Positions 24,151 to 35,191 of a DNA stretch of 64,000 nt are shown in pieces. Position 1 is the first letter of the stretch. The number at the start of each line of letters is the position of its first letter. Made by a program: the position numbers and the translations under genes. Under the pieces are notes generated by a model. It was not told the DNA's origin. It saw only the letters and a program-made list of their open reading frames with translations, and did not search any database. The stretch covers positions 310,001 to 374,000 of the forward strand of contig JAFEMH010000339.1 in NCBI GenBank assembly GCA_022495995.1, written 5' to 3'. Source of the DNA: Adenophora triphylla var. japonica (Eukaryota; Streptophyta; Magnoliopsida; Asterales; Campanulaceae).

Positions 24151-25170
24151 ACTAATCCTAGAGCTCTAATCGGTGGATCTCGTCACTACGCTTATAAGCC
24201 CCTCGTTTCCATTGTAGATCATCTTTCTCGGGACGGACTATCCCGAGCGAGGTCGATAAGGCAAGCGAGTTCCACCGACAAAGGAAAAAAGTGAACTTAA
24301 GGCTAGGCGATCACGCAAACTTTCAACGTGTGTGACGTACGGGCCACGGTCGAAGTCAACGTCCTTAAGTTAAGGCGGGGATCGTGCCAAGAATTTGGGC
24401 ATGACCTCTCTGACTCGCTTGTGCGAGAGACCTTAGCTTTTAGCGTTGGCCAAGTTGTGGGCGGCACGGTACATACGGCGAGGTTTGGTGACACGGCGTC
24501 ACATTGAACCTTCGGGTATATTTTTCGGCGAGCTCAGCGTCAAAGTCAAGGCTGAAAAAGCTCAAGACTTCGGGTCGGGAGCGACCTTCGGTCTAAAACT
24601 CTCGAGCTTGACTCGGAGCGGGGCCGCGTGAAAAACATACACTTAGGCTTTATGACACGAGCTAAGCCAAAAACCAACCGGGGTCTTGGACAAAGTGTGA
24701 CAAAAGAGTGCATGGCTTACACGGGCTAGGATGGGATGTTTGGGACGACCCCGTGCGCCCCGAAAGGTGTACGCGAGACCAATCGGAGTGCAAGGCGATA
24801 AGGCCATCCCGGGTTAGGGGTTGTAGTGTGCGGTGTACCGAGCGGCAAGTGCACGTGAAGTGTGGTGTTCCGAGGCGGCAAGTGCGCGTAGTGTGCGGTC
24901 ACTAAAATTCTTTTACGAGTAAAACGAGAGATTTTCGAGAATGTGTCTTAAAGAATTTATGATGCACAGTTCAAAAGACAGCATGAAAATCAAACATGAA
25001 TGGGGATGCACAAACATGGTAAGATTTTGAAAAGTTGACAATGTAATGCCTTTGAAACAAAAACCGTTCGAGGTTTAAAGGAACACACGCACACGAAAAC
25101 GAGGAAGGGTAAACGAAAGTTTGACCCACGGAAGGCTTTTTTGAAAACATCGGTAGTTTTGAAAAAAGTA
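24150..25170 (-). other. Untranslated leader of element B
   Basis: Between primer site and gag. No supported coding sequence. Around 24820-24900 short direct repeats (GTGTGCGGT and GAGCGGCAAGTGC variants) occur. Confidence 0.4.
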
Positions 25171-25191
25171 TCTTTCCCCAATGAGTCGCCA
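25171..25191 (-). promoter_or_regulatory. Primer-binding site of element B
   Basis: Minus strand reads TGGCGACTCATTGGGGAAAG directly beyond the 5' LTR. It resembles the TGGCGACTCTGCTGGGGAC site at 39794 in the LARD. The LTR end reads TTTCGGT where C has TTTCAC, so the expected terminal CA may be hidden by the CAG to CGG anomaly. Confidence 0.75.
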
Positions 25192-25566
25192 ACCGAAATT
25201 ACCCGATCTTTTCGCGCGGGCGGGGGCGCGGAAAAGGCGGTTGTCTTCGCGGAGGGGCGTTGGTGTACGAGACCTCGCTTCATGGGAAGGAACAAAATGA
25301 GGAGTCGCCACGCGGTTTTTGTATTTTGAGCCCAAAACGTTGAGAAACGGCTTTTGTGAAAAGGTGTCGTTTTTATTGGTAGCAAAAACTTAGGAAAAGG
25401 CTTTTTAAAAAAGGGGATCATTTTTATTGGCAGCAAAAATGAGTAAAAAGCTTTTTTGTATCAGAGATTGTTAGGTTCGGAGGTCAGGTTACGTTTCGGG
25501 TAGAGTATGACGAGATCACCCGAAACGCCTCGCATGACGAGTCTTTCTACCTTTCTCGAAATCGTG

Positions 25567-25586
25567 TGTGTGTGTGTGTGTGTGTG
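25567..25586. repeat. (GT)n microsatellite in B LTR
   Basis: Ten GT units; the corresponding (CA)n in C is shorter, at about 30299-30312. Confidence 0.95.
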
Positions 25587-26682
25587 TTTTGAAATGGGGG
25601 CTTGAATGACAAGCTTAATCTTGGTTTGAATGACAAACGTTGATTAGGTGACTTTTGAAAAGACGAGCGTTTGAATGACAAACGTCGGTTTGAGTTTGAA
25701 ATGAGCGTTTGCGTGGCAAACGTCGATTTTGAGTTGAAATGAGCGTTTGCGTGGCAAATGTCGACTTTGAACCGTACGAGTCATTGTTAACGATTTTTAC
25801 GGGAAAAATGCGTATTAAATGATTTTAAGTGTCAAATGGCGGCTTTGAGTTTGAAGATGAGCGTTCGGAGGCCGAACGTCATTTCGCGCGTTTTTGAAAG
25901 AGAGTTCGACGGACGAACTCCGGTTTTGAACCGGGCATTACATTATTAACGATTTTTACGGGAAAAATGCGTATTAAATGACATGCGATCAACGAATCGG
26001 GTTGCGACTCCGACTTTGAAAATTAAATACTATCACAATCCAAACGGATCGGACTTGTAAATGACAGTATTTAAAGCGGTGTCAACGGAATCAAACGATC
26101 CGGATTCGTAAATGACGATCAACGAGGCCAAACGGCTCGGAATTGTAAATGACGATCAACGAGGCCAAACGGCTCGGAATTGTAAATGATGATCAACGAG
26201 GCCAAACGGCTCGGAATTGTAAATGACATGAAAGTAAACGGAACGGGGTCGGAACGCCGTTTTAACCCGTGATTACTTCTCTTACGGAAAGAGAAGAGGA
26301 TCGAGGGGCTAAAACGTATCGGACCCCGTTAGACGGAGGCGTCTACATTTTGATAACGACGTTCGAAACAGTTATAGCGGCGGCGCGTAAAGCAGAGACG
26401 GAACGGGAGATTTAGAGAGGGAGTTATACCTATGGCTAGGGTCGACTCCTTTGGCTCGGGAGGTGTGTACGGGACACGGAAAGTGATTCGAAAGGTTGTT
26501 TCGAAGTTGTAGGGTGCGTATTTGATCGAAATACGAAGGTTTCACGCGAATCGAGACAGAACGGGAGCTCGGGAGGGGTGAAAACCAGTTTGGACCGTGG
26601 GGGGTGGTGATTTTTGGTGTCAAAATTCCCTCCTATTGCCTTTGACAGCAACTTCTATTTATAGGGTGAAAATTGCAGTAGG

Positions 26683-26696
26683 AGTCCGGCCGGACT
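26683..26696. promoter_or_regulatory. AGTCCGGCCGGACT palindrome upstream of B LTR TATA
   Basis: Perfect 14-bp palindrome about 20 bp upstream (minus strand) of TATAAATAG. A second, degenerate site lies near 26774-26786. Confidence 0.6.
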
Positions 26697-27370
26697 TGGA
26701 CTGAATCCGGGGTTTTGTGGGATTTTGAGAATTTGAAGGACTTGCTTGGCAATTTCGGAAAATGTGCACGGTGAGTCCGTAGGACTTGGCTTGCAAACCG
26801 GGGGCATTTTGGTCTTTTCCTTTTGAAATTGATTGAAGGGTGACTAGAGGGAGGTGGCATGGCTGCCACGTGCCCCTCGAGTCACCGGCTCGAGGTGGAA
26901 AGATTGTTCCCCGGTCCCGGTTTTGTCCGTTTTTAAAATAACGGTCAGGAAATGTCCGAAACGCCCCCGGAAAGTGCCGGAAAATGCGTTTTTCAGGGAA
27001 AGCCATACTTTTACGTGAGATGTCACGTGCTAAGTACGGTTCGACGTCGGGATGCACGGGGCAGTCCCGGGACGTCTCGTTGGCACGGCAACGGGGAGTT
27101 TAACGAGTTCCGGTTAACCTGGAGCGGGCCAGTTAACGGATTTCGGTTAACTTTCTGACGGATTTGGACGATCCGAATTTGGGTACTTACAACACCCCAT
27201 CCCCCGAAGATAAATTCCCAGTTAGTTTTCACTAACGCTCGTCTCCAGACGTTAAATTCTCAGTTAGTTTTCACTAACGCTCGTCTCCAGACGTTAAATT
27301 CTCAGTTAGTTTTCACTAACGCTTGTCTCCAGACGTTAAAATTCCTAATGGTTTTCACCATCATCTCCAA

Positions 27371-27790
27371 TCCTTTATCGCGACCTTTCACGGTCCGATC
27401 TCAATCCTCAATCGCGATCTTTCACGGTCCGATTCCAATTCTCAATCGCGACCTTTCACGGTCCGATCTCAATTCTCAATCGCGACCTTTCACGGTCCGA
27501 TTTCAATTCTCAATCGCGACCTTTCACGATCCGATCTCAATTCTCAATCGCGACCTTTCACGGTCCGATTTCAATTCTCAATCGCGACCTTTCACGGTCC
27601 GATTCAAAGTCTCAACCGTGACCTTTCACGGTCCGATTTCAATTCTCAATCGCGACCTTTCACGGTCCGATCTCAATTCTCAATCACGACCTTTCACGGT
27701 CCGATCTCAATCCTCAATCGCGACCTTTCACGGTCCGATTTCAATTCTCAATCGCGACCTTCCACGGTCCAATTTCAATCCACCATCTCA
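27371..27790 (+). repeat. ~33-bp hairpin tandem array (C), about 12 copies
   Basis: Same monomer as 4453-5580, but period near 33 and stop-free, which produces a long spurious ORF (SRPFTVRSQFSIATFHGP-type repeats). Confidence 0.95.
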
Positions 27791-28510
27791 ACCTTTCACG
27801 GTCCCATCTCAAACAGTCTATCCCGACCTTCGCGGTCCGACCTCCACTCTCCTATCGAGACCTTCGCTGTTTGTCTTCCTGGCAACTGCAATAAGCCCGA
27901 ACCCCAAGGCACGAACGCCTTGCAACAATCCCTCTTCGGCCTTCCTCGTAAGACCGAACACCTTTTCACTTCAGCAAGTGAACATTCATCTCCCCGGCCG
28001 CCAGTCGTAAGCCCGATCGTTCCACCTCAGCGGCAGTTGCAATAAGCCCGCACAACAATCCCTCTTCGGCCATCCAGGTAAGCCCGAACGCTCATCCCCA
28101 GTAGGATAAACCTGGCAACAGCAATAAGCCCAGCACCCAAGGCACGAACGCCCTCGTCAGCATCGCAACTCCGATTTGAGGCGCCACACGCCCTCGAAGG
28201 TTTCAGAAGTCCCAGGTTCAGACGCCTCCCAACAGTCTCCATTCAGGTACAGGTACCTCGCGAATGGTCTCATCCAGGTTTAGACGCCTCCTAACAGTCT
28301 CGCTCAGGTCAAGGTCCCCATGCGCGACCCTTGCCCCCTTTCGAACTACGATCGGCATGATTCCCGCTCGGGATACGTAGGAATCCTTTCCGCTAAGGGT
28401 CCAGCCATCTGACTGCCTAGGTCTCTTTCAAAGTAAGGCATCCCGATTTGGATCCTTATCTTTTTCAACGACCCTACCTCCTTCGGAAGTGACGTCGCTG
28501 AGGGGCTAAC
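27791..28510 (+). other. 3' UTR of element C with CTACG box and PPT
   Basis: Non-coding. CTACG box at 28346-28380 (inner stem TCCC/GGGA). The polypurine tract GCTGAGGGGCTAAC ends at 28510, next to the LTR start. This stretch is the clean reference for the altered 5581-6270 copy. Confidence 0.7.
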
Positions 28511-28915
28511 TGTAAGTACCCAAATCCAGATCGTCCAAATTCGTCAGAAAGTTAACCGAAATCCGTTAACTGGCCCGCTCCAGGTTAACCGGAACTCGTT
28601 AAACTCCCGTTCTTTGTGCCAACGAGACGTCCCGGGACTGCCCCGTGCATCCCGACGTCGAACCGTACTTAACACGTGTCATCTCACGTAAAAGTATGGC
28701 TTTCCCTGAAAAACGCATTTTCCGGCACTTTCCGGGGGCGTTTCGGACATTTTCCGGACTGTTATTTTAAAAAACGGACAAAACCGGGACCGGGGAACAA
28801 AATCCCACATGGCTGGTGACTCAGAGGGACACTTGGCACGTATGCCACCTCCCTCTAGTCACCCTTCAATCAAATTCAAAGGGAAAAGACCAAAATACCC
28901 CTGGTATACAGTCAA

Positions 28916-28929
28916 AGTCCGGCCGGACT
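28916..28929. promoter_or_regulatory. AGTCCGGCCGGACT palindrome in C LTR
   Basis: Perfect 14-mer, 112 bp upstream of the TATA box at 29041. Confidence 0.55.
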
Positions 28930-29007
28930 CCCTGTGCACTTTTCCTGAAATTATCAGCAAGTCCCCCAGATTTCCAAAATACCCAAAAACCCCCTGGATT
29001 CAGTCCA

Positions 29008-29050
29008 AGTCCGTCCGGACTCCTACTGCAATTTTCACCCTATAAATAGA
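29008..29050 (+). promoter_or_regulatory. C LTR core promoter: AGTCCGTCCGGACT plus TATAAATAG
   Basis: A second palindrome (half-sites GTCCG and CGGAC around TC) at 29008-29021, followed 20 bp later by TATAAATAGA at 29041-29050. This spacing recurs in D's LTR. Confidence 0.65.
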
Positions 29051-29939
29051 AGTTGCTGTCAAAGGCAAGAAAAAGGATTTTTAACACCAAAAATTCACCA
29101 CCCCCTCGGCCCAAATTGATTTCACCCCTTCCGAGCCTCCGTTCTGTCTCGATTCGCGTGAAACCTTCGTATTTCGATCAAATACGCACCTTCCTACTTT
29201 GAAACAACCTTTCGAATCACTTTCCGTGTCCCGTACACACCTCCCGAGCCAAAGGAGTCAACCCTAGCCATAGGTATAACTCCCTCTCTCTAAATCTCTC
29301 GTTCCGTCTCGATTTACGCGCCAGTCGCTACGACCGTTTCGAACGTCGTTATCGAAATGTAGACGTCTCCGTCTAACGGGGTCCGATACGTTTTAGCCCC
29401 TCGATCCACTTCTCTTTCCGTAAGAGAAGTAATCACGGGTTAAAACGGCGTTCCGACCCCGTTTCGTTTACTTTTATCGTCATTTACCAATTCCGGATCG
29501 ATCGATCCATCGATCGTCATTTTAATTTCTGTCATTTACAAATCCGAGCCGTTTGGCCTCGTTGATCGTCATTTACAAATCCGAGCCGTTTGGCCTCGTT
29601 GATCGTCATTTACGAATCCGGATCGTTTGATTCCGTTGATACCGCACTTTAAATACTGTCATTTACAAAGTCCGACCCGTTTGGATCGTGATAGTATTTA
29701 CTTTTCAAAGTCCGAGTCGCAACCCGATTCGTTGATCGCATATCATTTAAAACGCATTTTTCCCGTAAAAATCGTTAACAATGTAATGCCCGGTTCAAAA
29801 CCGGAGTTCGTCCGTCGAACTCTCTTTCAAAACGCGCGAAATGACGTTCGGCCTCCGAATGCTCATCTTCAAACTAAAAGCCGCCATTTGACATTCAAAA
29901 TCATTTAATACGCATTTTTCCCATAAAAATCATTAACAA

Positions 29940-30285
29940 TGACTCGCACGGCTCAAAGTCGACGTTTGCCACGCAAACGCTCATTTCAAACTCAAAGTCG
30001 ACGTTTGCCACGCAAAAGCTCATTTCAAACTCAAAGTCGACGTTTGCCACGCAAACGCTCATTTCAAACTCAAAGTCGACGTTTGCCACGCAAACGCTCA
30101 TTTCAAACTCAAAGTCGACGTTTGCCACGCAAATGCTCATTTCAAACTCAAAGTCGACGTTTGCCACGCAAACGCTCATTTCAAACTCAAAACGACGTTT
30201 GTCATTCAAACGCTCGTCTTTTCAAACAAAGTCACCTAATCAACGTTTGTCATTCAAACCAAGATTAAGCTTGTCATTCAAGCCC
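29940..30285 (+). repeat. 39-bp tandem repeats and hairpin ladder in C LTR
   Basis: About six copies of GACGTTTGCCACGCAAACGC in a 39-bp period: CGTTTG pairs with CAAACG around CCACG. Then three hairpins with a constant TCATT loop and changing stems: CGTTTG/CAAACG (30196-30212), GTTTG/CAAAC (30245-30259) and GCTTG/CAAGC (30269-30283). Confidence 0.9.
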
Positions 30286-30670
30286 CCATTTCAAAAGACA
30301 CACACACACACACGATTTCGAGAAAGGTAGAAAGACTCGTCATGCGAGACGTTTCGGGCGATCTCGTAATACTCTACCCGAAACGTAACTTGACCTCCAA
30401 ACCTAACAATCTCTGGTACAAAAAAAGTTTTTTACTCGTTTTTGCTGCCAATAAAAATGATCCCCGTTTTCAAAGCCTTTTCCTAAGTTTTTGCTACCAA
30501 TAAAAACGACACCATTTTCAATAGTCGTTTCTCAACGTTTGGGCTCAAAATACAAAAACCGCGTGGCGACTCCTCATTTTTCCTTCCCATGAAGCGAGGT
30601 CTCAGACACCAACCCCTCCGCGAAAGACAACCGCGTTTCGCGTCCGCGCGAAATCTCGGGTAATTTCACT

Positions 30671-31846
30671 TGCGCAGGCCTGGTCTGGGTAGTGGGAAAG
30701 CTGAAACACTACATGCAGTCTCACCCAATACATCTCGTCTCAAAGATAGACCCCATCAAATATCTGTTCGACAAGCCTTCAATCTCCATGAGGTTGGCAA
30801 AATGGTCGTTCTTTTTGGCTGAATACGACATCACTTATGTTTCAAGGAAATCCGTAAAAGGGCGTATAATGGCAGAACATTTGGCCGATTTCCCAAGTGA
30901 TGAGTCCCAAGGACCTGAACCTCAATTTCCTGATGATGGAATCTTTGCTCTAGAAGGAGAAAATCGCTGGCAACTCTTCTTCGACGGGGCGTCAAACAAA
31001 AGGGGGAATGGAATAGGAATGCTTCTGGTCGATCCTACTGACGAGCACACCCCCATAGCAGTAAGATTGAACTTCGAGGTCACCAACAACGCTGTTGAAT
31101 ACGAGGCTTGCATAGCCGGGTTGGAAGCCGCCCTTGAAAGAAATATCAAAGAATTGGAGGTGTACGGTGACTCTGCCCTCATCATCAATCAGGTCTCTAA
31201 CAAATGGAAGACCGTGGACCCGGGTCTGCAAAAATATCACACTTACATGGAAGAGCTAGTAACTCAATTCAAGGAAATCAGCTTTCATTACTTGCCCAGA
31301 GATCGCAACAGATTCGCAGATGCTCTGGCAACACTAGCCTCCCTCGTTGAAATACCCGAAGGGAAGTCTGTCAAACCATTCAGAGTCGGGAGAAGAGAAA
31401 ACCCTGCTTATTGCTTTGAAATCGAAGCGGAGGCTGAACCGGCCAGTGATCCCTGGTACACTCAGATTTATCAGTACTTAAAGAACGGCGAAGCCTCTTT
31501 CAAAAATGAAGATGGGGAATATAATGAAGGAATCAAAGCGAAAAGCCTCTCAGCCCTGAAGCGACTCGCTTCCCACTATGTTCTTTTGGGAAACATGCTG
31601 TACAAGAAGCGTTATCAAGGCCCCCTCCTGCGATGTATTGGCAAACAAGAGGCTTCCGGGCTCATGAAAGAAGTACATGGTGGTACCTGCGGCCCCCATA
31701 TGAATGCTCGGGCTCTAATGCAAATCATACTAAGAATGGGATACTTTTGGATCTCCATGGAAACCGACTGCATCCAGTTCGTCAAAAGCTGCGACAAATG
31801 CCAGCGGTACTCAAATCTCAATCATTTGCCTCCTCACGAGTTATAA
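30671..31846 (+). pseudogene. pol fragment of D: RNase H 1 end, second RNase H, integrase zinc finger
   Basis: Begins in frame at the end of RNase H 1 (KLKHYMQSHPIHLVSK, then FDKPSISMRLAKW). The second RNase H starts at WQLFFDGASNKRGNGIGML, continues with NNAVEYEACIAGLEAAL and VYGDSALIINQV, and has the DRNRFADALA end. The integrase H2C2 finger is near 31665-31800 (H...H in VHGGTCGPH, then CDKC). It stops at TAA 31844-31846, but the same frame continues into the integrase core, so this is a single in-frame stop. Removes RNA from RNA:DNA hybrids during cDNA synthesis. Much better preserved than B. Confidence 0.85.
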
Positions 31847-32725
31847 TGCATGACAACCCCTTGTCCTTTCGTCACTTGGGGAATTGATGTCATAGGCAAA
31901 ATCACACCACCAGGCAGCAACGGCCACGAATTCGTCCTGGTAGCTGTGGACTATTTCACCAAATGGGTTGAAGCCAAGTCCTACAAGGTCCTCAACTCAA
32001 GGAAAGTAGCCCTCTTCATCAAAGAGAACATCATATGCAGATACGGGTTGCCGGCCGAAATCATCTCAGATAATGGATCCCACTTCGAAGGGGAATGCGA
32101 CAGGCTGCTAGCAGAGTTCAGAATAACCCGTCAGAAGTCATCTCCCTACAGGCCCCAAACTAACGGAGCCGTCGAAGCAGCAAACAAGACCTTGGAAAAC
32201 ATCATCCGGAAAATGGCTGTCCGAGGTCGAGATTGGCCCGAGAAGCTACACCTGGCACTCTGGGGCTCTGGAGACATCCGTCGGAACGACAGAACGGGAA
32301 ACACCGTTTGCTCTTACCTACGGAATGGAAGCCGTGCTCCCAATCGAGCTAGAAATCCCCTCACTCCGGGTACTGTTGGAAAGTAAGATCAACGAGGTCG
32401 AATGGCTCCAAAGTCGCCATGATGAATTGGCCCTGCTAGATGAACGACGATTGAAGGCCATGGAACATATCAGGGCATACCAAGGGAGAATGGCCAGATC
32501 CTTCGATAAGAAAGTAAAGCATCGGGAGATCCGAGAAGGTGATCTCGTTTTGAAAGAGAAGCCCCCTGTCCGCATCAATCCGCTTGGCAAATGGGAGCCA
32601 TGCAGGTCGGACCATATGTCGTCCGTAAGATCTTCTCCGGAGGAGCCATGCAACTCGCAGACCTCGACGAAAATCCTTTTGTACACCCGGTGAATGGTGA
32701 CAAGGCTGCGAGATACTACGCGTAA
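31847..32725 (+). pseudogene. Integrase core and C-terminal part of D
   Basis: The core has the three catalytic acidic positions: D in TWGIDVIGK, D in EIISDNGSHFEGE, E in QTNGAVEAANK. A frame change near 32262 moves reading to the frame of MEAVLPIELEIPSLRVLLES. A further change near 32600 leads to the natural end at TAA 32723-32725 (...AARYYA). No chromodomain. Two indels and one stop make it non-functional as sequenced. Confidence 0.85.
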
Positions 32726-33210
32726 AACACGAGTCAAAAAAAAAAACAAAAAAAAACAAAAAAAAAACAAAAAAAAAAAAGAAAGGAAAACAAAAAAATA
32801 TATCAAAAAAAAAGAGTGCTAAAAGAGTAATACCCAACTAGGTTGAAAACCCGAAAAGGGCGGCCTAGGTAAAAAACAGGGTTGCACCAAAAAAAAAAAA
32901 ACCAAAAAACAACAAAAAAAAACAAAAAAAAATTAACCGGGTCGAACTATGGAGACCTGAGCCCTTTAGTCCGAAGGGAACGTAGGCAGCCGGAAACGGT
33001 TCGGTCTAAAACACAAATAAAAGACATACTTTGTCAAAAGCGTCTCGAAAAACTCTAAAGCAATTCACATATTCATTACAGTTAAAAACTTTTTGATGAG
33101 TCTAAGCTCGGTTCATTCCTACAACTGACAACCTGCTAAAAGAAACTAAGATACATAATCAAACTAATGTGTCTGCTACGACAAGAAAGGGATACTCGGA
33201 AACCTCAGGG
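32726..33210 (+). other. Post-pol spacer of D with A-rich runs and CTATG/CGTAG box
   Basis: Runs of (A)n broken by C, then GGTTGAAAACCCGAAAAGGG. The box is at 32947-32985: CTATG, CCCTT, 7-nt loop, AAGGG, CGTAG. Marks the convergent ends of pol and the antisense DUF7745 gene. Confidence 0.6.
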
Positions 33211-34666
33211 TCACTCCAAGCCACTCGTACTGGCTTCTCCCCTCTTCTTCCCCCTTCGGGTCTTCCTCCTCTGAACACGAAAAATGTCGGTCTTCCTCCT
33301 ACCAAGCTCTAGTGTAGGGACAGGATCTTTCAAACCAGCCTCTGTCAGGGCCTTAGTAGCCCTAGCGTCATCTCTCATCTCTTGTAGCCGAGCTGGTAAC
33401 GTAGGAGTCCTCTTCTCCTGTCTCTTGACATAAGTTTCATAGTCGGTCAGAACATCTCTGCTCCTGTCATAAGGGTTGGCCCTCGCCTCGGCCCTCCTCC
33501 TCTCCGAAACTGTCAGGTCCTCCGCACCCACAATGGCCTCACGCCATCTCAAAATAGCCATCTGAGTCCCTCCCAAATGCCTCTCGTACCAATCCAGGTA
33601 CCAAGTGGTCAGAAACACAAGTCTCGCACGCCTGAGGATAACCCGAGGAGGGAAGACGTCATACCTCCATACTCGGGAAAGAAATGGGAACACCGAAGGA
33701 TCATCCATATAAGAAGAAGCCACCACCCTAGTGGCTATATCATCAAAGTCCTCCAAAGGAACCTGCTCCAATCCAAACTGCCTCGTAACTGCAGCCGAAT
33801 GTAAAAGCTAGATCGAGAAAGCCCCTAAGCATAACCACGGGAGATCCATCCTGAAGTACTCTCCGAGTCTCCACCCGCCAATGAGGCATCGACCATCTGA
33901 TATCTTCAGTCTTGCGACCAGCCATCCAACGCTCCCACGAGCCCTGATCATCAAAATCCACCGTAACCCCTCTCCTGGCAAATGTCCAAGGCTTGATCAT
34001 ATCCGAAGTTTCTCGAAGAACCCCCAGACGCTCCATCAGCCATTGGGTCAAGAGAAACGGGCTGCCCCCGTGCAAGTACCGCCTCCCGGTAGCTAACCTG
34101 TCAAGAGCATGAAAAGTCTCCCCCAGGATCAAAGGTACAACATCTCTGCCCAAACGACAGTGAACCACTACATCCAGCAGAGCCCGATGACAAATTCCAA
34201 AGGAATAAACCATGAACAAGGTACCAAACATGCAAAGTGCAAAAGCATCCCAATAGGCATCATCCACCAAGCCTAAGCCCCTAAATCTATCAGGAAGACC
34301 AGAAATGTCAAAGTGATCGGGACCACGAAGCATACCTTGTGCTTCCCCCGGGGAAAGATGAAGAAGGTTGCACAACCTATCAACGAAAGAGGCTCCTCCG
34401 GACAAAGGAATCGCAACCTCCTCTACCTCGGGACCACCAAGCAAAGCCCGAAATTCTTCAACAGTCGGGACCATTTCATTGTAAGAGAAGCAAAAAACAT
34501 GCCTTCTAGTGTCCCAAAATGAGGAAGAAGCTCTCAAAAGGTCATAATCCGGAATCAATTCCTTAAGAGACCACAAGCATCGTATCTTGTACCTTTCTTC
34601 AAAGAATGACCTCCTCTCATGCATAATCTCCCGGAACCACTCCTTAAACTTGGTGAAGAATGACAT
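33211..34666 (-). pseudogene. DUF7745-like antisense accessory gene (element D)
   Basis: Begins MSFFTKFKEWFREIMHERRS at 34666, the N-terminus shared in outline with A and B. Recognisable blocks: SLKELIPDYDLLR, MVPTVEEFRALLGGPE (the TPTxEEFxALLG block typical of this family), DHFDISGLPDRF and GRDVVPLILGETFHAL. Reading shifts frame near 33790, then continues as QFGLEQVPLEDFDDIATRVV to a basic, Arg/Lys-rich tail ending GEASTSGLE. About 485 residues if the shift is ignored. The tail suggests nucleic-acid or nuclear association (inference); function unknown. It converges on the end of pol. A palindrome lies 180 bp upstream of the start. Confidence 0.75.
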
Positions 34667-35191
34667 TTGAGAAGCTTGGGATAATTTGGGTGGATTTTAC
34701 ATGCTCACAATTCTCTCCATGGATTTTCTCTCTTTCTCCCCGAAAATGGCTGTTTGAACTGGTGGTTGAAGAAGGTGTTTTAATTTGAAATAAAGGAAAA
34801 CCAGATCTGAAGCAAAATTAAAGGACAGTGTCAGATTCCTGTCTCGTCCGCGCGGACATGTTTGTCACCATCAAAAAAAAAATCTGCAGCAGTTCAAACT
34901 GCTGCACCACGGAGGAATATTTCATCCCGGCCGCTCGAAACCTGTGCAAAGCCTGCCCAAACAGTTCACATACCATACATTCGCACCCTGGCCAAGAAAC
35001 CTGGACTCATGCAACATTGCATTCATAAAAAAAACAAAAAAAAAGTAGATTATTACATTCCAAAAAAAAAACAACAAAAAAAGAGTAGATTATTACATTC
35101 CAAAAAAAAAACAACAACAACAAAAAAATGTGCATGAAAATAAAGTGTATCTGTCTAAATAGGTACAATCTCAGAAATCAATAAAAGATAG
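34667..35191. other. Intergenic region between PMD and DUF7745 genes (D)
   Basis: Contains the DUF7745 promoter palindrome at 34846-34857 and A-rich runs with a repeated AGTAGATTATTACATTCC unit (35046 and 35082). No gene. Confidence 0.6.
34846..34857. promoter_or_regulatory. GTCCGCGCGGAC palindrome upstream of DUF7745 gene (D)
   Basis: Perfect 12-bp palindrome, 180 bp upstream of the start at 34666. Same core as at 38270-38279 and 51318-51327. Confidence 0.6.

Larger units (their letters stand above)
6630..27191 (-). mobile_element. Element B: near-complete Tat-lineage Ty3/gypsy retrotransposon
   Basis: Read on the minus strand: 5' LTR 27191-25194, primer site, leader, gag, PR-like modules, RT with YVDD, RNase H plus a second RNase H, integrase, post-pol box, the PMD/DUF7745 pair on the opposite strand, hairpin array, and a 3' UTR cut off at 6630 before any 3' LTR. 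The second RNase H and the antisense accessory genes are hallmarks of the Tat lineage. Length retained is about 20.6 kb. The coding frames are heavily broken, but the region shows systematic CAG/CTG loss, so true coding integrity is unknown. Confidence 0.75.
25194..27191 (-). repeat. 5' LTR of element B
   Basis: About 2.0 kb, reading TGTAAGTACCC from 27191 on the minus strand. It is the reverse complement of the C LTR (28511-30668). It contains a TATA box (minus TATAAATAG, about 26654-26662), the GTCCG-N2-CGGAC palindrome at 26683-26696 just upstream, hairpin-rich downstream sequence (25600-25900) and a (GT)n run at 25567-25586. Unlike B's interior, CAG/CTG triplets are mostly preserved here. 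Confidence 0.85.
27192..30668 (+). mobile_element. Element C: 3' end fragment of a Tat-lineage element (same family as A/B)
   Basis: Comprises 27192-27370 (unique sequence with three TTAGTTTTCACTAACGC repeats), hairpin array, 3' UTR, polypurine tract and a complete LTR. The left end is cut exactly at the terminus of B's LTR, inside the ...AACACCC(C)ATCCCCC... segment that is continuous in A and B, so B probably inserted into C. The right end abuts pol of D inside an open reading frame, so C probably inserted into D. The outer target duplications cannot be checked here. Confidence 0.7.
28511..30668 (+). repeat. LTR of element C
   Basis: 2158 bp, TGTAAGTACCC...GGGTAATTTCA. TATA box TATAAATAG at 29041. 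Two GTCCG-N2-CGGAC palindromes (28916-28929; 29008-29021) lie upstream of it. Downstream there is a ladder of hairpins and a 39-bp tandem repeat (29940-30190). Confidence 0.85.

Noticed and set aside
1..25300. Treating CAG loss as deamination or APOBEC-like hypermutation
   Set aside because: The dominant changes are CAG to CGG and CTG to CCG/GCG, not C-to-T or G-to-A, and frameshifting insertions accompany them.
27323..28045. Long ORF of 240 aa
   Set aside because: It translates a ~33-bp tandem repeat; open only because the monomer lacks stops in that frame.
29901..30268. ORFs across the LTR (TQSRRLPRKRSF and FEFEMSVCVANVD types)
   Set aside because: 39-bp LTR repeat read in frame; not protein coding.
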